Part shown: one piece after another, positions 54,042 through 63,340 of the stretch
Layout: each line of letters starts with the position of its first letter
Numbering within the stretch: the first letter of the stretch is position 1
Assembly (NCBI RefSeq): GCF_900102695.1
Contig: NZ_FMVW01000002.1
Location: 310,001 to 374,000 of the forward strand
Reading direction: 5' to 3'
Length of the DNA: 64,000 nt
From: Afifella marina DSM 2698
GTDB taxonomy: Bacteria > Pseudomonadota > Alphaproteobacteria > Rhizobiales > Afifellaceae
Notes under the pieces: model-generated
What the model was told of the DNA's origin: nothing
What the model saw: the letters and a program-made list of their open reading frames with translations, nothing else
Databases searched by the model: none
Position numbers and translations under genes: made by a program

Positions 54042-55565
54042 GTGGCCATGGTCGCCAATTTCAGACCTGACGCGTCGGATCCGGCCGATCTCAGCGCCAT
54101 CGAGGCGCGGCGGTTGATCGGGCGGGGCGAGCTTGCCGCCGAAGAACTTGCGCGGGCCTGCATCGCCCGCGTCGAAGCAATCGATCCGGCGGTGAACGCG
54201 CTGGTGGCGCGCGATTTCGACGCCGTGATCGAAGGCGCGCGAAAGGCGGATGCGGACAGGGCGGCCGAGAACGCTCTCGGTCCTCTGCACGGCCTGCCCG
54301 TCGCCATCAAGGATATGAACGACGTCGCGGGTCTTGCGACGACGTTCGGCTCCGAGATTTTTCGGGGCAACGTGCCGAAGCGCGACGATGCGCTGGTCGC
54401 CGGTCTCAGGAAGGCGGGTGCGCTGCCGATCGGCAAGACCAACAATCCAGAATGGAGCGCCGGCGCCAATACGCGCAACCGCGTCTTCGGCACGACGGCC
54501 AATCCGCATGACCTCACCCGCAATTGCGGCGGTTCTTCAGGCGGCTCTGCGGTCGCGCTTGCCTGCGGCTACGCACCTCTCGCCTCGGGCTCGGATCTCG
54601 GCGGTTCGCTGCGCACGCCGGCGGCTTTCTGCGGGGTCGTCGGGTTTCGCCCGAGTTTTGGTGTGGTGCCCGGAGACGCCCGTCGCACGAGCCTGTTGCC
54701 GCTTGCGACCTCCGGGCCGATGGCGCGCAACGTCGCCGATTGCGGGCTGATGCTCTCGGTCATGGCGCGGCCGGATCCGCGCGATCCGTTCACCGCCGTC
54801 GCCGGGGGCAAGACGGCGTGGCGGCCCGAAGATTTCGCCAATCTGCCGCGCTGCGATCTTGCCTCGCTCCGCTTTGCGGTGACAGAGGATTTCGGCTTTG
54901 CTCCAGTCGAGGCGGCGAGCCAGCGCACGTTCCGCGAGGGGGTGAACGCCCTTTTGCCGTTTCTACGCTCGTGCGAGGAGGCAAGTCCCGATTGCACGGA
55001 TGCCGATCGCATCTTTGCCGTGCTGCGGTCGGTCATCTTCCTGTCGACGCATGCGGCCTTCGTCGACAAGAGCCCCGAGCTCGTCGGCGAGAACGTGACG
55101 GAGAATGTCCGTGAGGGGCGGTCTTACAGCGCCGAAGATGTGGCGCAGGCGCTGGTGATGCAGGGCAATTACGACCGGCGCTGGCAGGGCTTTTTCGAAG
55201 ATTGCGATTTCATCCTGGCGCCGGCGGTCACCGCGCAGCCGCGCGACTGGCACGAGGCCTATCCGAAGGAGATCGATGGGCAGGCGACCGCGAGCTATTA
55301 TCATTGGCTCGCTTGCGCTTATGCATCGACGATCGCCGGCTGCCCATCGATCACGATTCCGTGCGGGCGGGACGAGAACGACATGCCGTTCGGCCTGCAG
55401 ATCATCGGGCGGCGGCATGACGACCTGCGCCTGCTTGCCGTCGCAGCCGAGCTCGAAGCTTTGATTGCCGGTCTGTCGGAGCTTGCACCGAAAGGCCCGG
55501 ATCTTGCGGCCCTTGCGCGTGCTCCGAAGCTCAGTGCGGCGGAGGGGTTTTGGGATGTGCCATGA
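54042..55565 (+). CDS. Amidase (amidase-signature family)
   Basis: 507 residues from a GTG (ATG at 54048 is an alternative). The Ser-Ser-Lys triad is visible: Lys in LPVAIKDMND, Ser in [12 protein letters not shown] and in GSDLGGSLRTPA. It hydrolyses amides to acid plus ammonia or amine. Last gene of the IclR-linked operon, three bases after the gamma-glutamyltransferase. Confidence 0.95.
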   Translation: MAMVANFRPDASDPADLSAIEARRLIGRGELAAEELARACIARVEAIDPAVNALVARDFDAVIEGARKADADRAAENALGPLHGLPVAIKDMNDVAGLATTFGSEIFRGNVPKRDDALVAGLRKAGALPIGKTNNPEWSAGANTRNRVFGTTANPHDLTRNCGGSSGGSAVALACGYAPLASGSDLGGSLRTPAAFCGVVGFRPSFGVVPGDARRTSLLPLATSGPMARNVADCGLMLSVMARPDPRDPFTAVAGGKTAWRPEDFANLPRCDLASLRFAVTEDFGFAPVEAASQRTFREGVNALLPFLRSCEEASPDCTDADRIFAVLRSVIFLSTHAAFVDKSPELVGENVTENVREGRSYSAEDVAQALVMQGNYDRRWQGFFEDCDFILAPAVTAQPRDWHEAYPKEIDGQATASYYHWLACAYASTIAGCPSITIPCGRDENDMPFGLQIIGRRHDDLRLLAVAAELEALIAGLSELAPKGPDLAALARAPKLSAAEGFWDVP

Positions 55566-55661
55566 GGGGCAGGGGGGCGCATCCCCGCCGTTACGGCGCT
55601 GCGTCGGCCGGCCCGCCGCGTGGCGACGACTTGAGGGGGGACGCGCGGTCTTTTGCGTGTT

Positions 55662-56294
55662 ATGGCCGATAGCATGAGTGCCACCGATTTCGCGCAATGT
55701 GTGGAACCGAGCCGGGCGAAAAGGCTCAAGACCGCGACACATGAAACACATATGCGGCTCGACCAGACGGTCATGGCCTGCGATCCGTTTTCCAGCCTGG
55801 AACGCTACCGGCTGTTTTTGAAGATGCAGCATCGCGTCTTTTTCGACGTCGACGCGCTGTGTTTTCATCGCGAGCTCATCGCTCTCGTGCCCGACCTTCC
55901 CGAGCGCCGGCAGCTCCATCTGGTGGAGCAGGATTTCGAAGATCTCGGGCTCGTCGTTCCGTCGCCGGAATTGGAACCCGTCTTCGGCGAAGGCGCGATC
56001 GATGTGCCGACGGCGCTCGGCTATCTCTACGTGACCGAAGGCTCCAATCTCGGCGCCGCGTTCCTCATCAAGGAAGCCAAGAAGATCGGTCTGTCGGAGA
56101 GTTATGGGGCACGCCATCTCGCCGGTGCGGAAGAGGGCCGGGCCCGGTCGTGGCGAACCTTCACGAATGCGCTCGACGCCGTCGATCTCTCACCGGCGGA
56201 GGAGGCCCGGGCCGTCGCCGGGGCGGAAGCCTCCTTCGAGCGTGTCTTCGTGCATGTCGAGAGCGCCTTCGGCAAGGTTCAGACGCTCCGCTAG
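55662..56294 (+). CDS. Heme oxygenase (biliverdin-producing)
   Basis: 210 residues from the ATG at 55662 (55674 is an alternative; neither has a clear ribosome site). The proximal heme ligand region is KTATHETHMRLD, and the distal glycine-rich helix is GYLYVTEGSNLGAAFL. It cleaves heme to biliverdin, iron and CO. Such genes often accompany bacteriophytochromes, but none is visible here; the neighbour is a 5TMR hybrid kinase without GAF/PHY domains. Confidence 0.88.
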   Translation: MADSMSATDFAQCVEPSRAKRLKTATHETHMRLDQTVMACDPFSSLERYRLFLKMQHRVFFDVDALCFHRELIALVPDLPERRQLHLVEQDFEDLGLVVPSPELEPVFGEGAIDVPTALGYLYVTEGSNLGAAFLIKEAKKIGLSESYGARHLAGAEEGRARSWRTFTNALDAVDLSPAEEARAVAGAEASFERVFVHVESAFGKVQTLR

Positions 56295-56586
56295 AGGCTG
56301 TGTCCGCGCGCTGGAGCTGCTGGCGCGGCGCGGCAGCTGCGTCCTCACGCCCTCGTGCGTTGCCGTGCTCATGTCGCGCTCGTCTTGCATCCTGTCGTTG
56401 TTTTGCGCCGCGCGGCACGTCGCGCTGCTGTTCTCGCCTCTATGAGCCGGCAACATAGCGCCTTGGCCAAATCGTTGTTCGCCTGCGGTTTACGAGGTTC
56501 GGGGATAGAACGACGCTGACCTTGTATTCTTGGGCCGTTCCATCAACTCTGACGGGTGAAGATGCGAACGCGGCGATGACATTCGA

Positions 56587-59061
56587 ATGCTCCAGTTTAT
56601 CCATATGATCGAGAGTGCGGCTCTCGTGACGCTCGCCATCCTGGCGCTGTCGTTTCTCGGACCGAGGCTCGACCAGTCGCTGTGGCTGAAGGGCGGCGTC
56701 ACCGGCCTGATTTTCGGGTTGACGGGTCTGTTGAGCATGGCAGCCCCCATCGAGGTTGCGCCGGGCATCGTGGTGGATGCGCGCAATGTCGTGATGGCGC
56801 TTTCGGGCGGGCTCGGCGGACCGGTCAGCGCGATCATCACCGCAGCGATGCTCATCGCCATGCGCGTCTGGTTCGGGGGCGCCGGGATGGTCGCCGGCAT
56901 CTTTGCCGTCCTGCTCGTCGGGGGCGCCTCGACGGTTCTCTGGTTCGTGATCAACCGGCGATATCAGGGGCGCCTCAGTGTCGGCGCGCTTTTGGCGCTT
57001 GCTGCGATCGCGGGGGTGACGCCGATGCTTACGCTCGTCTTCATCCCGAACCTCTCGGGAGAGACGGCCTATTCCCTTCTGTTGCTGCTGGTGCCGACCA
57101 ACTTCGTCGCTGTCATCGTGCTCGGGCTTTTGTTCCTCGGCGATCTGCAGAGACGCTGGGCGATCGCCGCCTATGGCGAAAGCCGGCTGTTGCTGCAGGC
57201 GATGGTCAACAACGCGCCGGGTGTTCTCTTCCAGCTCAAGGAGGCACGACCGGGATCGGCCTCCTTCACCTATGTGTCGGCGGGCGTGAAGCGGTTCCTC
57301 GGGATTGGCGTAGACGAATTGTTGGGGGATCCCACGCATATCGAACGCCTGTTTTCGTCCAACGATCTCGCCCGGGTGAGGGAAAAGCTCGCGACTTCGG
57401 CGAGCAGCATGCAGTCCTGGGTGATGGAAGCCGAGCTCGCCGTTCGTGGCGGTGGCAAGGTGTGGGTGCGCATTGCCGCCAAACCCCGGATGGATCCGAG
57501 CGGCAAGGTGATCTGGGACGGCTCGCTCTTCGATATCACCGACCGCAAGCGCATGGAGCAGATGAAGAACGATTTCATCTCAACGGTCAGCCACGAATTG
57601 CGCACCCCGCTCACCTCGATCCGCGGCTCTCTCGGCCTTGTCGCGGGCGGTGCGGCCGGAGAGTTGCCGCAGAAGGCGGCGAGCCTGATCAACATCGCGC
57701 ATTCCAATTCGGAACGGCTCGTGCGCCTCATCAACGATATCCTCGACATCGAGAAAATCGAATCGGGGCGCATGCCCTTCGAGCCGATACCTGTCGGACT
57801 TCATCCCGCCGTCGAACAGGCGGTGGAGGCGAGCCGCGACTATCTTCTGGAACGCAATGTCGAGATCAGCGTCGTCGACGATGCGCCGGACGCAAATGTC
57901 TACGTCGATCCCGACAGGCTGCATCAGGTGCTCACCAACCTCCTGTCGAATGCGATCAAATATTCGCCGGAAGACGGGACGGTCGTCGTCAATCTCTGCC
58001 GCCATGGCGGCAATCTGCGCATCTCCGTCATCGACAACGGGCCGGGGATTCCCGAAGCGTTCAGAAGCCGCATTTTCCGGCGATTCGAGCAGGCCGATTC
58101 CTCGGCGACACGTCAGAAGGGCGGCACCGGTCTGGGCCTCAATATTGCGAAAGCCATCGTGGAGCGCTCCGGCGGCGACATCACCTTCGAAAGCGAACCA
58201 GGCATCCGCACCGTTTTTCATGTCGATCTTCCCGAATGGCACGTCGCCAGCGAAGGGGGCGAGGCCGGCAAGATGCCGGTGCCGGCCGACGCGTCGCGGA
58301 CGGTTCTGATCTGCGAAGATGCCGAAGACGTCGCGGAACTGATTGCCGAGAACCTGCAACAGGAAGGTTTTCAGAGCACGATCGCCCGCAATGTGGCAGC
58401 TGCGCGCCGCGACATCGCCGCCAAGGATTATCTCGCCGTGATCGTCGATCTCGATCTGGAGAACGAGGCAGGGTTGTCGCTCATCCGCGAACTCTGCGAT
58501 GCGACCGCCAACAGGGGCGTGCCGGTCATCATGATCTCGGCCAGCATTGATGACGCACAGCGGGTGCTCAACGGTTCCGCCGTCGGGGTGGTCGCATGGC
58601 TGGAGCGGCCGAGGAACATGGAAGAGTTGCGGCGGGCGGCGTCGGTGATCGCGGCACGTCTGTCGCACCGGCGTCCCTCCATCCTGCATGTCGAAGACGA
58701 CGACAGCCTTCTCGAGGTGATGGCGGCCGAACTCGGCGAGGAGATGCAGGTCGTCAAGGCGCGTACGATTGCGGAAGCGAAAGCCGCTCTGTCGCGCACG
58801 ACGTTCGACCTCGTCATCCTCGATCTCGGCCTGCCGGACGGGCAGGGCGCCTGCCTTCTCGGTACGATCCCGAGCGGGACGGCGGTGATCATCTTTTCCG
58901 CCGCCGATGCGGAAAAGGACATCGCAAAACGGGTGCAGGCGGCGATGACGAAAACCCGGACGTCTGAGAAGGCGATCGCCGATCTGGTGCGCAAGCTGGC
59001 CTTCGAGCATCGCGAACGGGATGAGGCCGCGCAACGCCGCGAAATGGGAGCCGTCAGATGA
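56587..59061 (+). CDS. Hybrid sensor histidine kinase: 5TMR-PAS-HisKA-HATPase-REC-REC
   Basis: 824 residues. The N-terminal five or six membrane helices (residues 1-195) carry the 5TMR-LYT pattern (VDARNVVMALSGGLGGPVSAI). A PAS domain (about 205-330) is followed by HisKA with phospho-His H336 in STVSHELRTPL, and an ATPase domain with NLLSNAIKYSP, DNGPGIP and GGTGLGLNI. Two receiver domains follow (about 575-690 and 700-800; phosphoacceptor Asp in VIVDLDLE and ILDLGLPDG). The first receiver has Arg where the usual Lys lies (LERPRN). Inner membrane; the signal is unknown. Confidence 0.94.
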   Translation: MLQFIHMIESAALVTLAILALSFLGPRLDQSLWLKGGVTGLIFGLTGLLSMAAPIEVAPGIVVDARNVVMALSGGLGGPVSAIITAAMLIAMRVWFGGAGMVAGIFAVLLVGGASTVLWFVINRRYQGRLSVGALLALAAIAGVTPMLTLVFIPNLSGETAYSLLLLLVPTNFVAVIVLGLLFLGDLQRRWAIAAYGESRLLLQAMVNNAPGVLFQLKEARPGSASFTYVSAGVKRFLGIGVDELLGDPTHIERLFSSNDLARVREKLATSASSMQSWVMEAELAVRGGGKVWVRIAAKPRMDPSGKVIWDGSLFDITDRKRMEQMKNDFISTVSHELRTPLTSIRGSLGLVAGGAAGELPQKAASLINIAHSNSERLVRLINDILDIEKIESGRMPFEPIPVGLHPAVEQAVEASRDYLLERNVEISVVDDAPDANVYVDPDRLHQVLTNLLSNAIKYSPEDGTVVVNLCRHGGNLRISVIDNGPGIPEAFRSRIFRRFEQADSSATRQKGGTGLGLNIAKAIVERSGGDITFESEPGIRTVFHVDLPEWHVASEGGEAGKMPVPADASRTVLICEDAEDVAELIAENLQQEGFQSTIARNVAAARRDIAAKDYLAVIVDLDLENEAGLSLIRELCDATANRGVPVIMISASIDDAQRVLNGSAVGVVAWLERPRNMEELRRAASVIAARLSHRRPSILHVEDDDSLLEVMAAELGEEMQVVKARTIAEAKAALSRTTFDLVILDLGLPDGQGACLLGTIPSGTAVIIFSAADAEKDIAKRVQAAMTKTRTSEKAIADLVRKLAFEHRERDEAAQRREMGAVR

Positions 59062-59426
59062 ACTTTCGTGTGCTTTATGTCGACGACGAACCGGATATCC
59101 GCGAGGTGGCGGCGCTGTCGCTCGAACTCGACGAGACGTTCACCGTGCGCACCTGTTCGTCGGGAACCGAAGCGCTCGTTGAAGCTCCGAAGTTCGAACC
59201 GCATCTCATTCTGCTCGATGTGATGATGCCGGGTATGGACGGGCCGGAAACTCTGCGACAGCTGAAAGCCGATCCGCGCACCTCGGATGTGCCGATCGTC
59301 TTCGTCACCGCGAAGACGCAGACGACCGAGATCGCCCGCTTTCTGGCAATCGGTGCGGCCGGCGTCATCCGCAAGCCCTTCGATCCGATGACGCTCGCCG
59401 CGCAGGCGCGAGGCTTTTTGAGCTGA
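59058..59426 (+). CDS. Single-domain response regulator (REC only)
   Basis: 122 residues: acidic pair in YVDDEPD, phospho-acceptor Asp in LLDVMMPGMDG, Thr in FVTAK, Lys in IRKPFD, all intact. There is no output domain, so it should act as a phosphate shuttle or bind a partner. ATGA overlap with the hybrid kinase. Confidence 0.95.
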   Translation: MNFRVLYVDDEPDIREVAALSLELDETFTVRTCSSGTEALVEAPKFEPHLILLDVMMPGMDGPETLRQLKADPRTSDVPIVFVTAKTQTTEIARFLAIGAAGVIRKPFDPMTLAAQARGFLS

Positions 59427-59451
59427 ACAAGGCGGCGTCTGGTGCCGCGGT

Positions 59452-59751
59452 CTATTCTTCGGCTGCCGCCTCGAGGGCCTGAAGCAGGGCTTCGACGGCC
59501 TCACGGCTTTCGGGGCCGGTGCAGGATGTTTCCCGCATCACCTGCTCGGTCCGCAAAGCACGCTCGCTGATTTCGGGATAGCCGAAAGTTCCACCCGCCC
59601 CGGCGAGCGAATGCACACGCAAGATGAGCTCCGCCTCTTCGTCGGAGGAGAGCGGCTCATTGCGATTGATGAGTTCGTCGATCCAGTCGTGCTCGCGCCG
59701 GCAGCGCTTGCGAAAGCGGTTGTGGATCGATCCGGAAGTGGGGCCCGACAT
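59452..59751 (-). CDS. Hpt-domain phosphotransfer protein
   Basis: 99 residues. The Hpt histidine is in LRVHSLAGAGGTFGYPEIS, the standard H-x-L-K/A-G form. It is convergent with the kinase-regulator pair, 25 bases apart, and could link the kinase receivers to a downstream regulator elsewhere. Confidence 0.88.
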   Translation of the reverse strand: MSGPTSGSIHNRFRKRCRREHDWIDELINRNEPLSSDEEAELILRVHSLAGAGGTFGYPEISERALRTEQVMRETSCTGPESREAVEALLQALEAAAEE

Positions 59752-59996
59752 CTGCGCTCCTGGAGACGGTGTCTCGCCTGTTGGGTCTGTGGCGCTGGCT
59801 GGCGGAGACGCTGCCGGCCAGAATGTCTCTCTTTAAGTGCCATCGCCCAAACTGCAGGGCCGCCACGACAGGCATACGCAGGTGCGGTTAAAAAAAGACG
59901 GGCAAGTCTTATAAATAACTAGAGATTTGCCGGCTTATTATTGTTGCGGCGCACGCGGCCGAAGAACTCGCGCGAGGCGCTGGAGAGCGCGGTGCT

Positions 59997-60677
59997 TCAG
60001 CCTTCGATGTGGGAGAGCAGGAAGGGCCGCAGGCGCGGATCGTGATAATCGCGGATCGCAAGGGCTGCACCCGCCTGAAGCAGGGTTTCCTCCGCAAGGC
60101 TCGTGCGCAGGCCGATGGTCGGAACGCCGGCGCGCACGGCCGCCGTCAGACCCGGAATGGCATCTTCGAAGGCGACCGAGTTTTCAGGGGCGACGCCGAG
60201 CCGCTCCATCGCCGTCCGGTAAGGCAGCGGGTCCGGCTTGCCGCGGGGAAGCTCGTCGGCGGAGATTAGAATGTCGAACGCGTCGGAAAGCCCGACACCG
60301 GCAAGGATCGCCTGCTGGTTGGCGATCGGCGCATTGGTGACGAGCGCGAGCCCCCAGTTTTTCGCCCGGGCCCGGGAGAGAAGCTCGGGCAGGCCGGCGA
60401 TCGGCTCTGCACCCCGCTCCAGAAGCTCGCGGAACAGCGCTTCCTTTTCGTCGGCAATCTCGGCGTGTCGCGATTTGTCGATATGGGGAAAGAGCTCGGC
60501 GCAAATCTCCTCGTTGGTGTGTCCGGAGATGCGGGTGCGAAAGATCTCTTCGTCGATCTTGGCGCCGTATTTGTCGCAAGTCTTCTGAAAGGCTTCGAAA
60601 TGATAGGGGTCGCTGTTCATCACCGTGCCGTCGAGATCGATGAGAAGAGCGCCTTTGAGCGAGCGGGAAGGGGACAG
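59997..60677 (-). CDS. HAD-superfamily phosphatase (beta-phosphoglucomutase-like), probable CTG start
   Basis: Motif I (LLIDLDGT) is encoded upstream of the first GTG (60623) and ATG (60620), so the protein must begin earlier. Between that motif and the in-frame stop of lacI (60744-60746) no ATG, GTG or TTG exists. A CTG at 60677 with GAGG five bases upstream gives 226 residues, the family norm. Later motifs are ALVTNAP, ELPRGKPDPLPY and AFEDAIPG. Likely a sugar-phosphate phosphatase or mutase serving the adjacent sugar importer. A base-level error is the alternative. Confidence 0.85.
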   Translation of the reverse strand: MSPSRSLKGALLIDLDGTVMNSDPYHFEAFQKTCDKYGAKIDEEIFRTRISGHTNEEICAELFPHIDKSRHAEIADEKEALFRELLERGAEPIAGLPELLSRARAKNWGLALVTNAPIANQQAILAGVGLSDAFDILISADELPRGKPDPLPYRTAMERLGVAPENSVAFEDAIPGLTAAVRAGVPTIGLRTSLAEETLLQAGAALAIRDYHDPRLRPFLLSHIEG

Positions 60678-60743
60678 GATCGCCTCGTTCGGGTGAGAGG
60701 TTGAGATTTGCGCGGCTCTGTGTACGGGCCGCGAGCGCGCGCC

Positions 60744-61781
60744 TCAGGCGGAATCGCGCATGATCAGCTTTGCTTCAAGGAGCGTGGGCCCGGCTGGTTC
60801 CGTTTTCGGCGCCGCCTCGTCGGATTTGCCGATCATGTCGAGCAGAAGTCTCAGGCTCGCGGTCGCAAGACCGGAATAATCCTGCGCGACCGTCGTCAGC
60901 GCGGGGCAGGTGTAGCGGCTCAACGGATGATCGTCGTGGCCGGCCACCCGGAGATCGGCATCGGCGCTGCGGCCGATTTTGAGGCCGCGCTGATAGGCGG
61001 CGGACATGACGCCGAAGGCAAGGCGGTCGTTGGCGCACAAAACCGAGCGCGTCGGAAAGCCGCCCTGATCGAGGATCTTGTTGGTTTCCTCAAAGCCGAC
61101 GGTTTCGAAATCCCAGTCGGCGGAATCGACGGACAGCACATGCGCCTCGAAGCCGAGATTGGCCATCGCCCGTTCATAGGCGGCACGGCGCTCGGTGGCG
61201 TTGCGGTTCACCCGAGGCATTTCGAGGAAGCAGGGGCGCTCGCCGGTGCGGCAGAGATATTCCACCATCAAGGAGATGCTTTGCGCATTGTCGGTGCCGA
61301 CGAAGGGCTGGTCTTCGGCCGCGCGCGAATCGAGGAAGACGAGCGGCATCGCCTGGCGCAGCTCGCGGATGAGGTCTGCATCGGATTCGTAGCCGAGCGG
61401 CGCGACGACGGCGCCCGAGAGCTTCAGAGATTGCAGCATCTGGATGGCTTTGGCCTCCAGATCCGGCTCGCCGTGGGAGCTCAAAACGATCGCCCAATAG
61501 CCCTGGCGAAGGCTCGAAATCTCGATCTGCCGGACGATCTCCGCATAGAACGGGTCGGAGATGTGGGGGACGATGACGCCGATGTTGCGCGGATTGCGGC
61601 GGTTCAGGTTCACCGCGAAAATGTTCGGCTGATAATTGTGGCGCGCCAGCGCCTCCTCGATGCGCTGCCGGGTCGAGGCGCGCACGGAATTCGGATCCTG
61701 AAAGTACTTGGAGATCGTCGGACGGGAGATGCCGGCGGCGACCGCGAAATCCTCCATGTTCCTGATTTTCTTGCCGCTCAT
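60744..61781 (-). CDS. LacI-family transcriptional regulator
   Basis: 345 residues. N-terminal HTH (MEDFAVAAGISRPTISKYFQDPNSVRASTRQRIEEAL) with the hinge NYQPNIFAVNLNRR, then a periplasmic-binding-like sugar domain (IGVIVPHISDPFYAEIVRQ). It is divergent from a sugar ABC operon that it probably represses, and upstream of the HAD gene. Confidence 0.95.
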   Translation of the reverse strand: MSGKKIRNMEDFAVAAGISRPTISKYFQDPNSVRASTRQRIEEALARHNYQPNIFAVNLNRRNPRNIGVIVPHISDPFYAEIVRQIEISSLRQGYWAIVLSSHGEPDLEAKAIQMLQSLKLSGAVVAPLGYESDADLIRELRQAMPLVFLDSRAAEDQPFVGTDNAQSISLMVEYLCRTGERPCFLEMPRVNRNATERRAAYERAMANLGFEAHVLSVDSADWDFETVGFEETNKILDQGGFPTRSVLCANDRLAFGVMSAAYQRGLKIGRSADADLRVAGHDDHPLSRYTCPALTTVAQDYSGLATASLRLLLDMIGKSDEAAPKTEPAGPTLLEAKLIMRDSA

Positions 61782-62290
61782 CGGGAGGTTCCGCAGATGT
61801 CTCTGTCGAGGTTGGCGTTGCTTTGGGCCGGCCAGGGGATTCGGACGGCGAAGGAATTCGGCATGATTGAACCGATTTCCGGCTCAATCCAAAACGAAGA
61901 CAATCGGCCACGCTCCTTTTCGCCGTGAGAGAGGAGAATGCTCACGGACAAGTTATCTGGCACGCGACATTTCAATTCTTTACGCGCGACAAATTTAAAT
62001 TGACATTTTGTCCCATGAAGTGTCATCTGGCGTCAATAACAATCTGATGAAAGGAGGCGCGGCCCGTGCCCGCGCATGTGCCGGTTCAGGTTTTTCGCGG
62101 CCCCGTTTCCGCCTCTCTCATGCACGGTTTTCGCCGCTGCCACTGCCGGGCGGGCAGATGACCCGAAGATCAGAAGCTGGCGCGTCGGCGTGACGAGAAA
62201 GCCGTTCGCGGCAAAGCCAGTGATCGGGCGTCTTTCATGCTCGCCATCAGAAAAGGCGAAGAGTACCGCCCGATAATCAGGAGGAAGCCT
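61782..62290. other. Divergent control region of the LacI regulator and sugar importer
   Basis: 509 bases without a supportable gene. An AT-rich segment around 61985-62030 holds TTGACA (62000-62005), a candidate -35 box, overlapping the inverted repeat listed separately. The section 62041-62276 is GC-rich with no coding character and may be a long 5' leader of the importer message. Confidence 0.45.
61988..62012. promoter_or_regulatory. Inverted repeat, candidate LacI-family operator
   Basis: GACAAA (61988-61993) and TTTGTC (62007-62012) flank an AT-rich centre and overlap a TTGACA promoter-like box, an arrangement expected for a repressor site. It does not have the tight CG-centred palindrome of many LacI operators, so this is tentative. 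Confidence 0.35.
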
Positions 62291-63196
62291 ATGTTCAAAA
62301 GTTTCGTTTCGAAGTTCCTGCTTGCAGCCGGGATCGCGCTTGCCGGGTTCGCCGGCTCGGCATCTGCCGAAGGGATCGGAGCCTCGCTTCTGACCCAGCA
62401 GCACCCGTTCTATATCGCGCTCGCCGATGCCATGCGCGCCGAAGCGCAGGCCGAAGGCGTGCCGCTCGAGATCAAGATCGCCAATCAGGACCTCAACAAG
62501 CAATTCGCCGACGTCGAGGACTTCATCACCAAGGGTGTCGACGTCCTGGTCATTTCCCCGGTCGATTCCACCGGCGTGCGCACCGTCATCGGGCGCGCCC
62601 AGAAGGCCGGCATCAAGGTCATCACCGTCGACGTGCCGGCGAAGAACGTCGATGTCACCTCCTATGTCGGCACGGACAATTACGCCGGCGGCGTGAAGGC
62701 CGGCGAGCTGATGGCCAAGATGATCGGCGACAAGGGCAAGGTCGCCATCATCGATTATCCGATGGTCGCCTCGGTCGTCGCCCGCACCGATGGCTTCAAG
62801 AAGGCGATGGAATCCCATCCCGATATCGAGATCGTTGCGCAGCAGGCCGGTATCACCCGCTCCGAAGCGCTGACCACGGCGCAGAACATTTTGCAGGCGC
62901 ATCCCGATCTCGACGGCATTTTCGGCTTTGGCGATGACGCGGCGCTGGCGGCGGCTTCCGCTGTCGCTTCTGCCGGGCTTGAAGGCCAGGTGAAGGTCAT
63001 CGGCTTCGATGGCATGAAAGAGGCCCGCGACGCGGTTGCCAGCAATCCCGTCATGGTGGGCGTCATCGCTCAGTACCCCGATGAGATGGGCAAGGTTGCG
63101 GTCGAGACGGCCGTGAAGGTCATGAACGGCGAAGAGGTCGCGGCCGAACAGCCGATCGAGCCGGGCGTCGTCACCAAGGACGGCGAGACCAAGTAG
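62291..63196 (+). CDS. Sugar ABC transporter substrate-binding protein (ribose-type)
   Basis: 301 residues from the ATG at 62291 with a strong ribosome site (GGAGGAAG). Signal peptide to about residue 26 (SASA cleavage), then a periplasmic-binding-protein type-1 fold: GASLLTQQHPFYIALADAM, VDVLVISPVDS, VGTDNYAGGVKAGEL and FGFGDDAALAAASA. It probably binds a pentose or hexose. Two hairpins follow the stop. Confidence 0.94.
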   Translation: MFKSFVSKFLLAAGIALAGFAGSASAEGIGASLLTQQHPFYIALADAMRAEAQAEGVPLEIKIANQDLNKQFADVEDFITKGVDVLVISPVDSTGVRTVIGRAQKAGIKVITVDVPAKNVDVTSYVGTDNYAGGVKAGELMAKMIGDKGKVAIIDYPMVASVVARTDGFKKAMESHPDIEIVAQQAGITRSEALTTAQNILQAHPDLDGIFGFGDDAALAAASAVASAGLEGQVKVIGFDGMKEARDAVASNPVMVGVIAQYPDEMGKVAVETAVKVMNGEEVAAEQPIEPGVVTKDGETK

Positions 63197-63208
63197 CGAG
63201 AAGAGGTC

Positions 63209-63278
63209 AGGAGAGAGCCGCCCCCCACTCTCTCCTCCTGTGCCCCGCGCCCACCCCCTCATCTGGTGGGCGCGGGCA
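63209..63278 (+). other. Two intercistronic stem-loops after the sugar-binding-protein gene
   Basis: AGGAGAGAG/CTCTCTCCT (63209-63217 with 63228-63236, 9 bp) and TGCCCCGCGCCCACC/GGTGGGCGCGGGCA (63241-63255 with 63265-63278, 14 pairs with one bulge). Neither is followed by a T-run. Probable mRNA-stability or attenuation elements raising binding-protein output over the ATPase. Confidence 0.7.
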
Positions 63279-63340
63279 CTTCCTCGCCACCTGACAGCCT
63301 TCCTGCCAGTCTTCCTGCCAGCTTCGGCGGAGCTTTCGCC

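Noticed and set aside
62041-62276. Short plus-strand frames upstream of the sugar-binding protein
   Set aside because: Arginine-rich with no family character; more likely an untranslated leader.
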